Assembly: GCF_001758785.1 (NCBI RefSeq)
Contig: NZ_LROM01000152.1
Coordinates: 62,001 to 126,000, forward strand
Direction of reading: 5' to 3'
DNA: 64,000 nucleotides
Origin: Duganella phyllosphaerae
Lineage (GTDB): Bacteria; Pseudomonadota; Gammaproteobacteria; Burkholderiales; Burkholderiaceae_D
In this document: piece by piece, positions 15,084 to 23,283 of the stretch
Layout: every line of letters begins with the position of its first letter
Position numbering within the stretch: the first letter of the stretch is position 1
The notes under the pieces: model-generated
Seen by the model: only the letters and a program-made list of their open reading frames with translations
Told to the model about the DNA's origin: nothing
The model's database searches: none
Position numbers and translations under genes: made by a program

Positions 15084-15361
15084 AGGCTAAAGACCTCCCC
15101 ACACAACGTCACCTGCCCCAAGGCGAAGTCTTGCTGGAAAGCGGAGTCCCGATCCCAGCCCGTCGCCAGCGCACTGCCATGACCAAGCTTAAGGAAGTTG
15201 CAGCGGACATGGCGGTCGGAGATTCCATCCTGGTGTCATCGGAGGAAGTCGTCGGCGGTGTCACCACGATCCTGGAGCAGAAATTCGGCGGGAAGTATTC
15301 CAGGAAAACCTACAAGACCGGGCCGGAGCGTGGCTTCACCCGTATCTGGCGACTTGGGTAG
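15080..15361 (+). CDS. Small hypothetical protein, 93 aa
   Basis: GTG 15080 in a GTGA overlap. After a Pro/Arg-rich start, the segment LKEVAADMAVGDSILVSSEE and the closing GRYSRKTYKTG-like and TRIWRL elements recall short phage proteins that pair a MxVGDS strand with a basic, Arg-containing end, possibly nucleic-acid binding. This resemblance is by eye. (The actual basic run is GKYSRKTYKTGPERGF.). Confidence 0.5.
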   Translation: MKAKDLPTQRHLPQGEVLLESGVPIPARRQRTAMTKLKEVAADMAVGDSILVSSEEVVGGVTTILEQKFGGKYSRKTYKTGPERGFTRIWRLG

Positions 15362-15381
15362 CAACCAACAAGGAGTACAAC

Positions 15382-15483
15382 ATGCGCATCACCCCCGAGC
15401 AGATCATGGCCTACGACCAGCACTGCACCCGCGAACAGGCCGAGCGCCTGGCGCGGCAGATCAATCAGGAGACGCCACCGTGA
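15382..15483 (+). CDS. 33-aa hypothetical peptide
   Basis: ATG 15382 follows an excellent AAGGAG ribosome site, and the stop overlaps the next gene's GTG as GTGA. The peptide is a single amphipathic helix with Gln, Glu and Arg (for example REQAERLARQINQ). Its likely role may simply be translational coupling into the excisionase-like gene, an inference from the layout. Confidence 0.5.
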   Translation: MRITPEQIMAYDQHCTREQAERLARQINQETPP

Positions 15484-15818
15484 AATTCGACGAAAACGAA
15501 CTGGCCCGCATCGCCGAGCTGGTGGCGAGCAAAAACAAAAGCCCGATGGGCGAGTTGAACCGGCAACAAATTTGCACCGCCCTGGGCGTTAGTGAATCGA
15601 CGATCCGGCGGCTCGAGCAGCAGGGAATGCCGTACACGCCGGTCGGCGTGCGCTCGAAGCGCTACGACCTGGCAGAATGCAAGCAGTGGTTAAAGGACAA
15701 TCAAGTATGTCAATCTGGAAAGATAAAAAGGGCAAGCTCCACGTCGGAATCATGGTCGATGGCAAAAGAGTTCACCGAGAGTTGTCGGAAGGTGCAACTG
15801 CGGGTGATGCCAAGCTAG
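15480..15818 (+). CDS. Excisionase-like winged-helix protein
   Basis: 112 residues from GTG 15480. Residues about 25-72 form a MerR/HTH_17-type winged helix: LNRQQICTALGVSESTIRRL, then a wing, then YDLAECKQWLKD. Such proteins act as recombination directionality factors or small regulators next to integrases. The last 37 codons overlap the start of the integrase gene in another frame by 112 bases. The tail encoded by the overlap is Ser/Lys-rich and looks unstructured. Assignment as excisionase rests on the fold and the position. Confidence 0.7.
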   Translation: MKFDENELARIAELVASKNKSPMGELNRQQICTALGVSESTIRRLEQQGMPYTPVGVRSKRYDLAECKQWLKDNQVCQSGKIKRASSTSESWSMAKEFTESCRKVQLRVMPS

Positions 15819-16717
15819 TCGAGGCCGAGCTGAGGGCGGCGGTGGCCCGGGCGCCGAAGGATAAGCAGGTCCGCGTGCCTGGTGATCCACCGATGGCCGC
15901 GATACTCGCGATCTTCGTGGAGCATTCGGCAGCGCTGCGCAGTGCAGACACGGCCAAGCACCATGCCAAGCGACTCGGCGCGTGGGCAGAGAAATACAAG
16001 GCCAGCCAGGCGCAAGAGTTCGCAGACCACGTCATCCGCGACATGAGCAAGCTCATACCCGATCGGAAAACCGGCAAGATGAAGCCGGCGTACGCGCCCG
16101 CCACCATCAACCGATCCCTGGCCTGCGCCAAGAAGGGTTTGCACCTGGCATGGCGCCAGCGGCTCGTTCCTGAAAATTACGGGCTGCGCATCGAGTCGGT
16201 CGCGGTGAACAACAAGCGCGAGGTGTTCCTAACCGTCGAGCAGGTGAAAAAGATAGCTTCGTTCTGCACTCCCATCGCCCAGGCGGCAATTTGGGCCGCG
16301 CTGCTGACTGGCGCAAGGCGGGGCGAATTGTTCAAGATCGAGAGCCAGCATATCGGCAGGGACGCGATCACCTTCCCTGCCAGCAATACGAAGACGCTGC
16401 GCATGAGAGTAATACCGATCATCCCGGCGCTGCGGCCATGGTTGAAATATTTTCCGTTGGAAATGACGCTGTACGGTGTGCAGTCGTCGTGGCGCCGGGC
16501 GCGCGTGAAAGCGGGCATGCCGCATGTGAACTTCCACGATCTGCGCCACTCTTGCGCTAGCATCATGCTGGGCCTGGGCGTGGACCTGTACACAATCAGC
16601 AAGATCCTCGGCCACGCCAACGTGCAGACCACCCAGCGCTATGCCCACCTGCAGGTCGATGCGCAGCGCCTGGCGCTGGATAAGCTGTCGCAATTGGTGG
16701 CGGTTTCACGCAAGTAA
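15707..16717 (+). CDS. int: Tyrosine-recombinase integrase
   Basis: 336 residues from ATG 15707, with an AAAGGA site in the overlapping upstream gene. It catalyses site-specific insertion and excision of the element. An N-terminal beta arm-binding domain (residues 1-50) and a core-binding domain (about 60-155) precede the catalytic domain. Catalytic residues are visible as R204 (TGARRGE), H277 and R280 (HDLRH), H303 (LGH) and the nucleophile Y312 (TTQRYAH). The set is complete, so the enzyme should be active. It ends 90 bases before the tRNA-Val 3' end, pointing to that tRNA as the attachment site. Confidence 0.95.
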   Translation: MSIWKDKKGKLHVGIMVDGKRVHRELSEGATAGDAKLVEAELRAAVARAPKDKQVRVPGDPPMAAILAIFVEHSAALRSADTAKHHAKRLGAWAEKYKASQAQEFADHVIRDMSKLIPDRKTGKMKPAYAPATINRSLACAKKGLHLAWRQRLVPENYGLRIESVAVNNKREVFLTVEQVKKIASFCTPIAQAAIWAALLTGARRGELFKIESQHIGRDAITFPASNTKTLRMRVIPIIPALRPWLKYFPLEMTLYGVQSSWRRARVKAGMPHVNFHDLRHSCASIMLGLGVDLYTISKILGHANVQTTQRYAHLQVDAQRLALDKLSQLVAVSRK

Positions 16718-16742
16718 ATTACACTGAAAAATTACACTGAAT

Positions 16743-16777
16743 AAAAAAAGCCGACCTCTTTAAAGGCCGGCTTTCTT
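16743..16777 (+). terminator. Terminator after the integrase
   Basis: AAAGCCG (16747-16753) pairs with CGGCTTT (16768-16774), with a further CCT/AGG step inside. An A run precedes and a T-rich tail follows, so it can stop transcripts from both the integrase and the tRNA side. Confidence 0.8.
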
Positions 16778-16806
16778 GTAAGTGATTGAAATCACTAGAA
16801 ATTTTT

Positions 16807-16881
16807 TGGTGGGAAGTGCAAGTTTCGAACTTGCGACCCCTGCAGTGTGAATGCAGTGCTCTACCCCTGAGCTAACCTCCC
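16807..16881 (-). tRNA. tRNA-Val (anticodon CAC)
   Basis: The reverse complement folds as a complete cloverleaf of 75 bases including an encoded CCA end. Acceptor stem GGGAGGT pairs with ACTTCCC. The anticodon stem-loop is CTGCA-TTCACAC-TGCAG, giving anticodon CAC, which reads GUG valine codons. The T arm is GCAAG-TTCGAAA-CTTGC. Its 3' end faces the integrase, so the element's attachment core should overlap the 3' half. Confidence 0.97.
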
Positions 16882-16953
16882 GAAGCGAGGCGAATTATAC
16901 GATACGTCTCGCGTAAAATGGAAGGGCAAACATGAAAATTCTTCCGATTTGCC

Positions 16954-17670
16954 TTACGCCGGCAGTTGTGGCGCCATGGCGGCAGTCCAGATGCACTGTC
17001 CTTTGACCGCCTTGTCCAGCCCCGCCAGCGCTTCCACGTGCGCGGCCAGCTCGTCGTCCGAGGCCGGCAGGAAAATGATGTCGGCCATGGCCACCGGCGC
17101 CAGCAATTCGCTGCCGGCGGGCTTCACTTCTTCCACGTCCATGCCCAGGCTGTTCTGGCCGCGTGTCATCGCCAGGTAGACGTCGGCCAGCAACTCCGAG
17201 TCGAGCAGCGCGCCGTGCAACTTGCGGTGGGCGTTGGAGATGCCATAGCGGTCGCACAGAGCGTCCAGCGAGTTGCGCTTGCCCGGGTGTAGTTCTTTCG
17301 CATGCACCAGGGTGTCGATCACGCTGCCGATATGGCTGGAAAAATCCGGCAGGTTCAGCAGCTTGAATTCGTGGTTCAGGAAACCCAGGTCGAACGGCGC
17401 GTTGTGGATGATGACTTCGGCGCCCTGTATGTAGGCGCGCAAGTCTTCGACGATTTCGTGAAAGCGCGGCTTGTCGCTCAGGAACTCGGTGGTCAGGCCG
17501 TGGACGTTGAGCGCGCCCTCTTCCGAATCGCGGTCGGGATTGATGTAGACGTGGAAGTTATTCCCAGTCAGCATGCGGTTTTCGAGTTCGACACAGCCGA
17601 TCTCGATGATGCGGTTGCCCAGCTTGGGGTTGATGCCGGTGGTTTCGGTATCGAGTACGATTTGGCGCAT
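16954..17670 (-). CDS. dnaQ: DNA polymerase III epsilon subunit, 3'-5' proofreading exonuclease
   Basis: 238 residues, normal for the family. It proofreads newly made DNA within the polymerase III core. The DEDDh set is complete: D7 and E9 in DTETTG, D94 in HNAPFDLGF, H152 and D157 in HGALLDSE. The C-terminal 60 residues form the polymerase-binding tail. It follows rnhA in the same direction with 54 bases between, the E. coli-like neighbourhood of rnhA, dnaQ and gloB, although here rnhA and dnaQ are co-directional. Confidence 0.96.
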   Translation of the reverse strand: MRQIVLDTETTGINPKLGNRIIEIGCVELENRMLTGNNFHVYINPDRDSEEGALNVHGLTTEFLSDKPRFHEIVEDLRAYIQGAEVIIHNAPFDLGFLNHEFKLLNLPDFSSHIGSVIDTLVHAKELHPGKRNSLDALCDRYGISNAHRKLHGALLDSELLADVYLAMTRGQNSLGMDVEEVKPAGSELLAPVAMADIIFLPASDDELAAHVEALAGLDKAVKGQCIWTAAMAPQLPA

Positions 17671-17724
17671 AGTATTTCGGTGATTGCTACAGACAAGCGG
17701 CCTAGTATAACAGGCCGGCCGGTT

Positions 17725-18174
17725 TTACTTTTTGCTGGCAGCGCGCGCCACTTCCACGCCGCGATTGGCCAGCATGTCGGCGCGCTCGTTGCCGGGATGG
17801 CCGTTGTGGCCGCGCACCCAGCGCCATTCCACCGTGTGCAGCGCTTGGGCAATGTCGAGCGCCTTCCACAGGTCCTCGTTCTTGACCGGTTCCTTGGACG
17901 CGGTTTTCCAGCCGCGCGCTTTCCAGCCGTGGATCCATTCGCTGATGCCCTTTTGCACGTACTGGCTGTCGGTGTGCAGCACCACGTCGCACGGGCGCTT
18001 GAGGATGCTCAGCGCCTCGATCACCGCCTGCAATTCCATGCGGTTGTTGGTGGTGTCGCGCGTGCCGCCGCAGATTTCCTTTTCGGAGTTGCCGGCCACC
18101 AGGAAGGCGCCCCAGCCGCCCAGGCCAGGGTTGCCCTTGCATGCGCCGTCCGTAAAAATTTCTACCTTATCCAT
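17725..18174 (-). CDS. rnhA: Ribonuclease HI
   Basis: 149 residues. It cuts the RNA strand of RNA-DNA hybrids in the cytoplasm (R-loops, primers). Catalytic residues D9 (FTDGAC), E47 (NRMELQA), D69 (HTDSQYV) and D133 (NERADMLA) and the helper H123 (RGHNGHPGNE) are all present. It overlaps the upstream methyltransferase gene by eight bases, so the two are co-transcribed. Confidence 0.97.
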   Translation of the reverse strand: MDKVEIFTDGACKGNPGLGGWGAFLVAGNSEKEICGGTRDTTNNRMELQAVIEALSILKRPCDVVLHTDSQYVQKGISEWIHGWKARGWKTASKEPVKNEDLWKALDIAQALHTVEWRWVRGHNGHPGNERADMLANRGVEVARAASKK

Positions 18175-19009
18175 CCTGCTGTTCCCGTCTTTTGTTAGTT
18201 GCCGGCACCACCGCCGGGGCGGTGGCCGATTTCTTGGCCCAGGCTGGGCCGATCAGATGCATGCCCTTCACGCGCTTGATGGCCTGGATGACGTACACGC
18301 CGCCGAAGAAAGGCCACCAGCGCGGACCGGCATTATCCATGAATGCGTAACGTTGCAGCCATTTTTCTGTGCGGCAGGCGGGCGCGTAACAGCCGAGATG
18401 GCTGTGGCTTGCGCCCATGTTGAGCAGCTTGAGCCAGTCGCGCATGCGCGGCATGGTAATCAGCGATTCGGTGGGTGGCAGGAACGAGGCGCCGCCCACG
18501 CGCCGCAGTACATGGCGCGCCCCCCACAGGCTGGTGGGATTGAAGCCGCAAATGATCACCTGCCCCTCCGGTATCAGCACGCGCTCCACTTCGCGCAGCA
18601 CCTGGTGCGGATCGGTGGAGAACTCGAGCACATGCGGCAGCACCACCAGGTCCAGGCTGTGCGAGGCAAACGGCAATTCGGTAAAATCGCAGGTGAGCGA
18701 AACCGGTCGCAGCGCAGGCGCCGCCGGCAACTCGATGACCGTTTCCGGCTGGCCGGTTGGTGCCGGCAGCACGGACGGCACAATATTTTCGGGCCGCACC
18801 TTGCGGTCCACCAGCCATTTGTTCGGCATGCGATTGGCGGCCAGCGCATCGATCTGCGGCAGGCCGATCTGCACCGCGTTGTAGCCGAAAATATCGACCG
18901 TTAAATTATCGAGACAGGTTTGTTCCCACGCACGCATGTACACACCGGCGGGCGTTTGCAGCCAGCCTTCCAGCGCTATAATGGACTGCTCCGAACCTGC
19001 TTTATCCAT
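18167..19009 (-). CDS. Class I SAM-dependent methyltransferase-like protein (YafS neighbourhood)
   Basis: 280 residues. The centre follows the Methyltransf_11 layout: CDFTELPFASHSLDLVVLPH, then EFSTDPHQVLREVERVLIPEG and VIICGFNP. The usual glycine-rich SAM motif is altered to FGYNAVQIGLP. A long C-terminal part (from about residue 195) is Trp-rich and basic. E. coli yafS is a methyltransferase-like gene in the same gloB-rnhA-dnaQ setting, supporting orthology. The substrate is unknown. It is divergent from gloB, with 20 bases between the starts. Confidence 0.8.
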   Translation of the reverse strand: MDKAGSEQSIIALEGWLQTPAGVYMRAWEQTCLDNLTVDIFGYNAVQIGLPQIDALAANRMPNKWLVDRKVRPENIVPSVLPAPTGQPETVIELPAAPALRPVSLTCDFTELPFASHSLDLVVLPHVLEFSTDPHQVLREVERVLIPEGQVIICGFNPTSLWGARHVLRRVGGASFLPPTESLITMPRMRDWLKLLNMGASHSHLGCYAPACRTEKWLQRYAFMDNAGPRWWPFFGGVYVIQAIKRVKGMHLIGPAWAKKSATAPAVVPATNKRREQQDG

Positions 19010-19029
19010 GTCCAGCCTTTAGCGATCCA

Positions 19030-19836
19030 ATGACCATATCTTCTCAACAAGCTCTCAGTGTTCTTACGATTCCAGCGTTCAAAGACAACTACCTGTGGCT
19101 GATCCATGACGGCGTGCATGCCGCAGTCGTCGATCCCGGTGAAGCCAAACCAGTCCTGGCCGCGCTCAAAGCACACGGCCTCAGGTTGACCGCCATTCTA
19201 CTGACGCATCATCACGCTGACCATATCGGCGGCGTCCCCGAATTATTACAGCATTACCAGGTTCCCGTTTACGGACCGCGCAACGAAAGCATCGCCACCG
19301 TCACCTTGCCGGTCGGCGAAGGCAAGCAGATCGACGTGCCCGGACTGGCGCTGCGCGTGAGCGTGCTCGATGTGCCCGGCCACACCATGGGCCACATTGC
19401 CTACGTGCGCGCGCCGCATGATGGCGAGCCGACCTGGCTGTTCTGCGGCGACACGCTGTTCGCGGGCGGCTGCGGCCGTTTGTTCGAAGGCACGCCGGCT
19501 CAAATGATCAGCTCACTCGGCAAGCTGGCCGCGCTGCCCGATGATACCAAGGTGTATTGCGCCCATGAATATACCCTATCCAACCTGCGTTTCGCGCGCG
19601 TGGTCGAGCCCGACAATGTCGCGCTGCAGGAAAGGGTAAAAGTGGAGACCGACAAGCGCGAGCACAACCTGCCCACGGTGCCCAGCACCATCGCCATCGA
19701 AAAAGCCACCAACCCGTTCCTGCGCTACCGCGAACCGGCGATCGCGCAGCAACTGGTCAAGGCTGGCAAGCTCGATGGAATGGATACGCCGCTGGCCACG
19801 TTTACGGCGCTGCGCTTGTGGAAGAACGATTTTTGA
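19030..19836 (+). CDS. gloB: Hydroxyacylglutathione hydrolase (glyoxalase II)
   Basis: 268 residues. It hydrolyses S-lactoylglutathione to D-lactate and glutathione, the second step of methylglyoxal detoxification. The metallo-beta-lactamase metal site is complete: H60, H62, D64 and H65 (THHHADH), H118 (PGHTMGH), D141 (CGDTLF) and H179 (CAHEYT). The C-terminal glutathione-binding domain, with REHNLPTVPSTIAIEKATNP split as REHNLPTVPST and IEKATNPFLR, is present. The gene is divergent from the methyltransferase gene. Confidence 0.96.
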   Translation: MTISSQQALSVLTIPAFKDNYLWLIHDGVHAAVVDPGEAKPVLAALKAHGLRLTAILLTHHHADHIGGVPELLQHYQVPVYGPRNESIATVTLPVGEGKQIDVPGLALRVSVLDVPGHTMGHIAYVRAPHDGEPTWLFCGDTLFAGGCGRLFEGTPAQMISSLGKLAALPDDTKVYCAHEYTLSNLRFARVVEPDNVALQERVKVETDKREHNLPTVPSTIAIEKATNPFLRYREPAIAQQLVKAGKLDGMDTPLATFTALRLWKNDF

Positions 19837-19913
19837 TCTGATTGTGGCGAGGCGCGGTATAGGCCGCCGCACTGGCGGAGATCCAGGCGCCGCGTGCTTG
19901 GCACTCAGCTTGG

Positions 19914-19990
19914 ATCCCCGCCTTCGCGGGGATGACGGATTGAAGGCGCGGGGCTGACGGATTGAATTCTCGGGGACGACGGACTGAAGC
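19914..19990. repeat. REP-like palindrome followed by three 22-bp tandem repeats
   Basis: A perfect 8-bp stem with a 4-base loop (ATCCCCGC/GCGGGGAT, 19914-19933) is followed by three near-identical 22-base units: 19925-19946, 19947-19968 and 19969-19990. Each has the pattern CGGGG, then GACGGAnTGAA. The third unit ends on the first base of the malate synthase stop codon. The rest of the gap between gloB and the malate synthase gene (19837-19913) shows nothing else. Confidence 0.8.
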
Positions 19991-21585
19991 TAGATTTCTT
20001 CGTACAGCGGCAGGGTCAGAAACTCCGCAAACTCGGTCGAGGTAGACATTTCCTCGAAGATTTGCGCGGCGCGCGGATAGGTTGGGCCGTCGCCGCCAGG
20101 CGCGTCGCGCTGCACCTTGGCCAGCTCTTCCGGAATCATGGCGCGCACCATGTCTGCCGTGACCTTGCGGCCGTCTTCCAGCACGCCCTTGTCGGAACGG
20201 ATCCATTGCCACACCTGCGAGCGGCTGATCTCGGCCGTGGCCGCATCCTCCATCAGGTTGTGGATCGGCACGCAGCCATTGCCGGCCAGCCAGCTGCCCA
20301 GGTAGTGGATGCCGACGTTGATGTTGTAGCGCAGGCCCGCCTCGGTGATCGGCGCTTCCGGCTTGAAGTCCAGCAGTTGTTCGCGCGTGACATCGATGTC
20401 GGGGCGCTGCTTGCCGATCTGGTTCGGCTGGTCGCCGAGCACCTTGGTGAACTCGCCCATCGCCAGCTCGACCAGGCCCGGGTGCGCCACCCAGCCGCCG
20501 TCGTAGCCATCGGTGGCGTCGCGCGCCTTGTCGTTGCGCACGCCGCCCATGGCCACGTCATTTTTCTCGGGATCGTTCTTGATGGGAATCAGCGCTGCCA
20601 TGCCGCCGATCGCCGGCGCATTGCGCTTGTGGCAGGTCTTGAGCAGCAGCAGCGCATAGGCGCGCATGAACGGCGCAGTCATCGTCACCTTGGCGCGGTC
20701 GGCCAGGCAGAAGTCCTTGTCCAGCTTGAACTTCTTGATGCACGAGAAAATGTAATCCCAGCGGCCCGCATTCAGGCCCGAGCTGTGTTCGCGCAGTTCG
20801 TACAGGATCTCGTCCATCTCGAAGGCGGCCAGGATGGTCTCGATCAGCACGGTGGCCTTGATCGTGCCCTGCGGCAGGCCAAGCTCGTTTTGCGTCATCA
20901 CGAAAATGTCGTTCCACAACCGTGCTTCGAGGTGCGATTCCATTTTCGGCAAATAGAAATAGGGGCCGGCGCCGCGCGCCAGTTGCTCCCTGGCGTTGTG
21001 CACCATGAACAAGGCAAAATCAAAAATGCCGCCGGAAATACGCTTGCCGTCGACCAGCACGTGCTTTTCATCGAGATGCCAGCCGCGTGGGCGCACCACC
21101 AGCGTGGCGACTTTATCGTTGAGCTTGTAGGACTTGCCGTTTTGCTCGAGCGAGATGGTGCGGCGTACCGCATCCTTCATATTGATCTGGCCGGTGATCT
21201 GGTTGTCCCAGTTCGGCGTGTTGGAATCCTCGAAGTCGGTCATATAACTATCCGCGCCCGAGTTGAGGGCGTTGATCACCATCTTGCGCTCGACCGGGCC
21301 GGTGATTTCCACGCGGCGGCACTCCAGAGCGGCAGGAATCGGCGCGATGGTCCAGTCGCCGTTGCGGATCTGTTCGGTCTCAGGCAGGAAATCGGGGCGT
21401 TCGCCGGCATCAAGCCGCTTGGCGCGCTCCACCCGCACGGCCAGCAACTGCTGACGACGCGCTTCGAACTCGCGCGTGAGCTTGACCACCAACTCCAGCG
21501 CCTCGCTGGTGAGGATGGCTTCGTATCCGGGCTTGATGTCACCGGTAATTTCCATGCCCTGCGGCAGATTAGTGGACAGCGTCAT
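19990..21585 (-). CDS. aceB: Malate synthase A
   Basis: 531 residues from ATG 21585, with GGAG upstream; an upstream TTG frame is less likely. It condenses glyoxylate and acetyl-CoA to malate in the glyoxylate shunt. The family signature is clear as REHSSGLNAGRWDYIFS, and MTDFEDSNTPNWDN and the C-terminal NINVGIHYLGSWLAGNGCVP region (split runs) are typical of form A. No isocitrate lyase gene lies in the window. The divergent LysR gene, 197 bases away, is a likely regulator of it (inference). Confidence 0.95.
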   Translation of the reverse strand: MTLSTNLPQGMEITGDIKPGYEAILTSEALELVVKLTREFEARRQQLLAVRVERAKRLDAGERPDFLPETEQIRNGDWTIAPIPAALECRRVEITGPVERKMVINALNSGADSYMTDFEDSNTPNWDNQITGQINMKDAVRRTISLEQNGKSYKLNDKVATLVVRPRGWHLDEKHVLVDGKRISGGIFDFALFMVHNAREQLARGAGPYFYLPKMESHLEARLWNDIFVMTQNELGLPQGTIKATVLIETILAAFEMDEILYELREHSSGLNAGRWDYIFSCIKKFKLDKDFCLADRAKVTMTAPFMRAYALLLLKTCHKRNAPAIGGMAALIPIKNDPEKNDVAMGGVRNDKARDATDGYDGGWVAHPGLVELAMGEFTKVLGDQPNQIGKQRPDIDVTREQLLDFKPEAPITEAGLRYNINVGIHYLGSWLAGNGCVPIHNLMEDAATAEISRSQVWQWIRSDKGVLEDGRKVTADMVRAMIPEELAKVQRDAPGGDGPTYPRAAQIFEEMSTSTEFAEFLTLPLYEEI

Positions 21586-21782
21586 GTGCGAAATCTCCAA
21601 GAGAAAAGTTAACTTCGATACCAGATTATAAGCATCGCCACAGTGCGCACGCCGGTTTCTTTTTTAGTGTGAAGGCTCGGTGACGCTATGGCATTTTTTC
21701 CAGTATATTCACTCTTTAGTGATGCAAACGAGACTAAATATCACTTCATCCATGCGTTTTTGTCACAGATAGAAAGTTGACG

Positions 21783-22700
21783 ATGGGGCAGTTCAGACAG
21801 ATTTCCACCTTTGTCGAGGTGGTGGCCCGTGGCAGCCTGTCCGCCGCAGCACGCGCCGAAGGCATCGCACCGGCCATGATCGGCCGCCGGCTAGACGCGC
21901 TCGAAGCGCGGCTGGGCGTCAAATTATTGCAGCGAACCACGCGCAAGCTGGCGCTTACCGACGAAGGCGCGGCGTTTCTCGAGGATTGCCAGCGCATCCT
22001 GGCCGAGCTCGAAGAAGCCGAGTCGGCCGTGGCCGAGCGCAGTGCGCGCGCCACCGGCCACCTGATGATTTCGGCGCCGGCCGGCTTCGGCCGCCAGCAC
22101 GTGGCGCCGTTGCTGCCGTCATTCCTGGCCGAGCACCAGGACCTGACCGCCACGCTTAACATGACCGACCGCGTGACCGACATCGTGGGCGAAGGCATCG
22201 ACGTGGCGATCCGCATCGCCAGCCTGGCCGATTCCAGCCTGGTCAGCGTCAAGCTGGCCGACAACGAACGGGTGGTGGTGGCAGCCCCCTCCTACCTCAA
22301 GCGCCACGGCACGCCGGAAACCCTGGCCGACCTGGCGCGGCACAACTGCCTGGCGATCAGCAGCGAAGGCAGCCAGCGCGGTTGGACCTTCCGCGAAAAC
22401 GGCAAGAACGTGGTGCTGAAAGTGGGCGGCAACATGGGCTGCAACGACGGCCAGGTGCTGCACGAATGGGCATTGGCTGGCAAGGGGCTGGCGTGGCGGT
22501 CGATGTGGGAGGTGGGCAGCGAAATCGAGGCGGGAAAATTGCGCACCGTACTGGGCGACTTTGCCGCGCCAGGCAACGATATCCACGCGGTATTCGCGCA
22601 GCGACGGCACTTGCCGTTGCGCGTGCGGGCGTTCGTGGATTTTTTACGGCGGGCGTACGCGCAGCCGAACTATTGGCGGCTCAAACCCGTGGAGCAGTAA
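21783..22700 (+). CDS. LysR-type transcriptional regulator
   Basis: 305 residues from ATG 21783 (a TTG six bases earlier is possible). The N-terminal winged helix reads FVEVVARGSLSAAARAEGIA then LEARLGVKLLQRTTRKLALT. The effector-binding domain runs from about residue 90. It is divergent from malate synthase. The shared spacer contains the dyad TCACT-CTTT-AGTGA (around 21709-21725), a candidate binding site. By position it probably controls the glyoxylate-shunt gene and itself. Confidence 0.88.
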   Translation: MGQFRQISTFVEVVARGSLSAAARAEGIAPAMIGRRLDALEARLGVKLLQRTTRKLALTDEGAAFLEDCQRILAELEEAESAVAERSARATGHLMISAPAGFGRQHVAPLLPSFLAEHQDLTATLNMTDRVTDIVGEGIDVAIRIASLADSSLVSVKLADNERVVVAAPSYLKRHGTPETLADLARHNCLAISSEGSQRGWTFRENGKNVVLKVGGNMGCNDGQVLHEWALAGKGLAWRSMWEVGSEIEAGKLRTVLGDFAAPGNDIHAVFAQRRHLPLRVRAFVDFLRRAYAQPNYWRLKPVEQ

Positions 22701-22786
22701 GGGCAATGCAGGCCTTGCCGGATAGCGTGAGCCAACGCGCCAGGCCCGTTCCTGGCCGGACGTGCCGATTGACCAAACGTACAGAC

Positions 22787-22816
22787 GAAAAAAAATCCCC
22801 GGTGACCGAGGATTTC
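22787..22816. terminator. Bidirectional terminator between lysR and csp
   Basis: AAATCC (22793-22798) pairs with GGATTT (22810-22815) around a G+C-rich centre. A long A run precedes and a T-rich stretch follows. It serves the convergent lysR-type and cold-shock genes. Little else is visible in 22701-22838. Confidence 0.75.
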
Positions 22817-22838
22817 TTATTTCGTTAGATCCAGCGTA

Positions 22839-23042
22839 TTACAGAGGCTGAATGTTCGAAGCTTGCTTGCCCTTAGGACCAGCGGTCACTTCAAAAGAAA
22901 CGCGTTGGTTCTCTTGCAGCGACTTGAAGCCTGCCGACTGAATCGCCGAGAAGTGAGCGAACAGATCTTCGCCGCCTTCGTCAGGGGTGATAAAGCCGAA
23001 GCCCTTCGAATCATTGAACCATTTTACGATACCAGTTGCCAT
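22839..23042 (-). CDS. cspA: Cold-shock protein, CspA family
   Basis: 67 residues from ATG 23042 behind AGGAA; the longer upstream frame is the leader. It is a single OB-fold RNA chaperone that melts RNA secondary structure. RNP1-like KGFGFI and RNP2-like DLFAHF motifs are intact. The 5' leader is about 95 bases and contains a GGGC-GCAA-GCCC hairpin near the ribosome site, in keeping with the long regulated leaders of this family. The specific paralogue letter is uncertain. Confidence 0.93.
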   Translation of the reverse strand: MATGIVKWFNDSKGFGFITPDEGGEDLFAHFSAIQSAGFKSLQENQRVSFEVTAGPKGKQASNIQPL

Positions 23043-23142
23043 TACAATTCCTATTTCAGTTAAGTTGGGCTTGCGCCCGTGATATCGTTTGAGGCAAGAA
23101 AAACATACAAACTGCAGTACTCTTGAATCTAAACGATTCCGT

Positions 23143-23148
23143 ATTATA
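23143..23148 (-). promoter_or_regulatory. Probable -10 element of the cold-shock gene
   Basis: A perfect TATAAT reads on the minus strand about 100 bases before the start codon, in an A+T-rich region (23043-23283). The -35 is poor. The remainder of this 241-base gap up to the Hpt gene shows no other feature. Confidence 0.5.
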
Positions 23149-23283
23149 CCCATTTACCAGAGAAAAGCACGGATTCACAAAAATAAATGCAAAACAGCGT
23201 TTTCTCTCTCGGTCAATGCGTACATGTCATTATAGACAACTAGATCATAACCTATTTGAGCTAGATCAAGTGCACAACATCTC

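Larger units (their letters stand above)
1..16840. mobile_element. Partial prophage or phage-derived island integrated at tRNA-Val
   Basis: The stretch carries phage-type recombination genes (recT, yqaJ-type exonuclease, ninB), many tiny overlapping genes, an excisionase-like gene and a tyrosine integrase. It ends beside the 3' half of a tRNA-Val gene, a classic integration target. Immediately past the tRNA the content becomes housekeeping (dnaQ, rnhA). The left end is not in the window: I found no second copy of the tRNA 3' end between 1 and 1600. No structural or lysis genes are visible, so this is either the early half of a prophage or a degenerate island. The right boundary is approximate, since the attachment core should lie within the tRNA 3' half. 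Confidence 0.85.
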
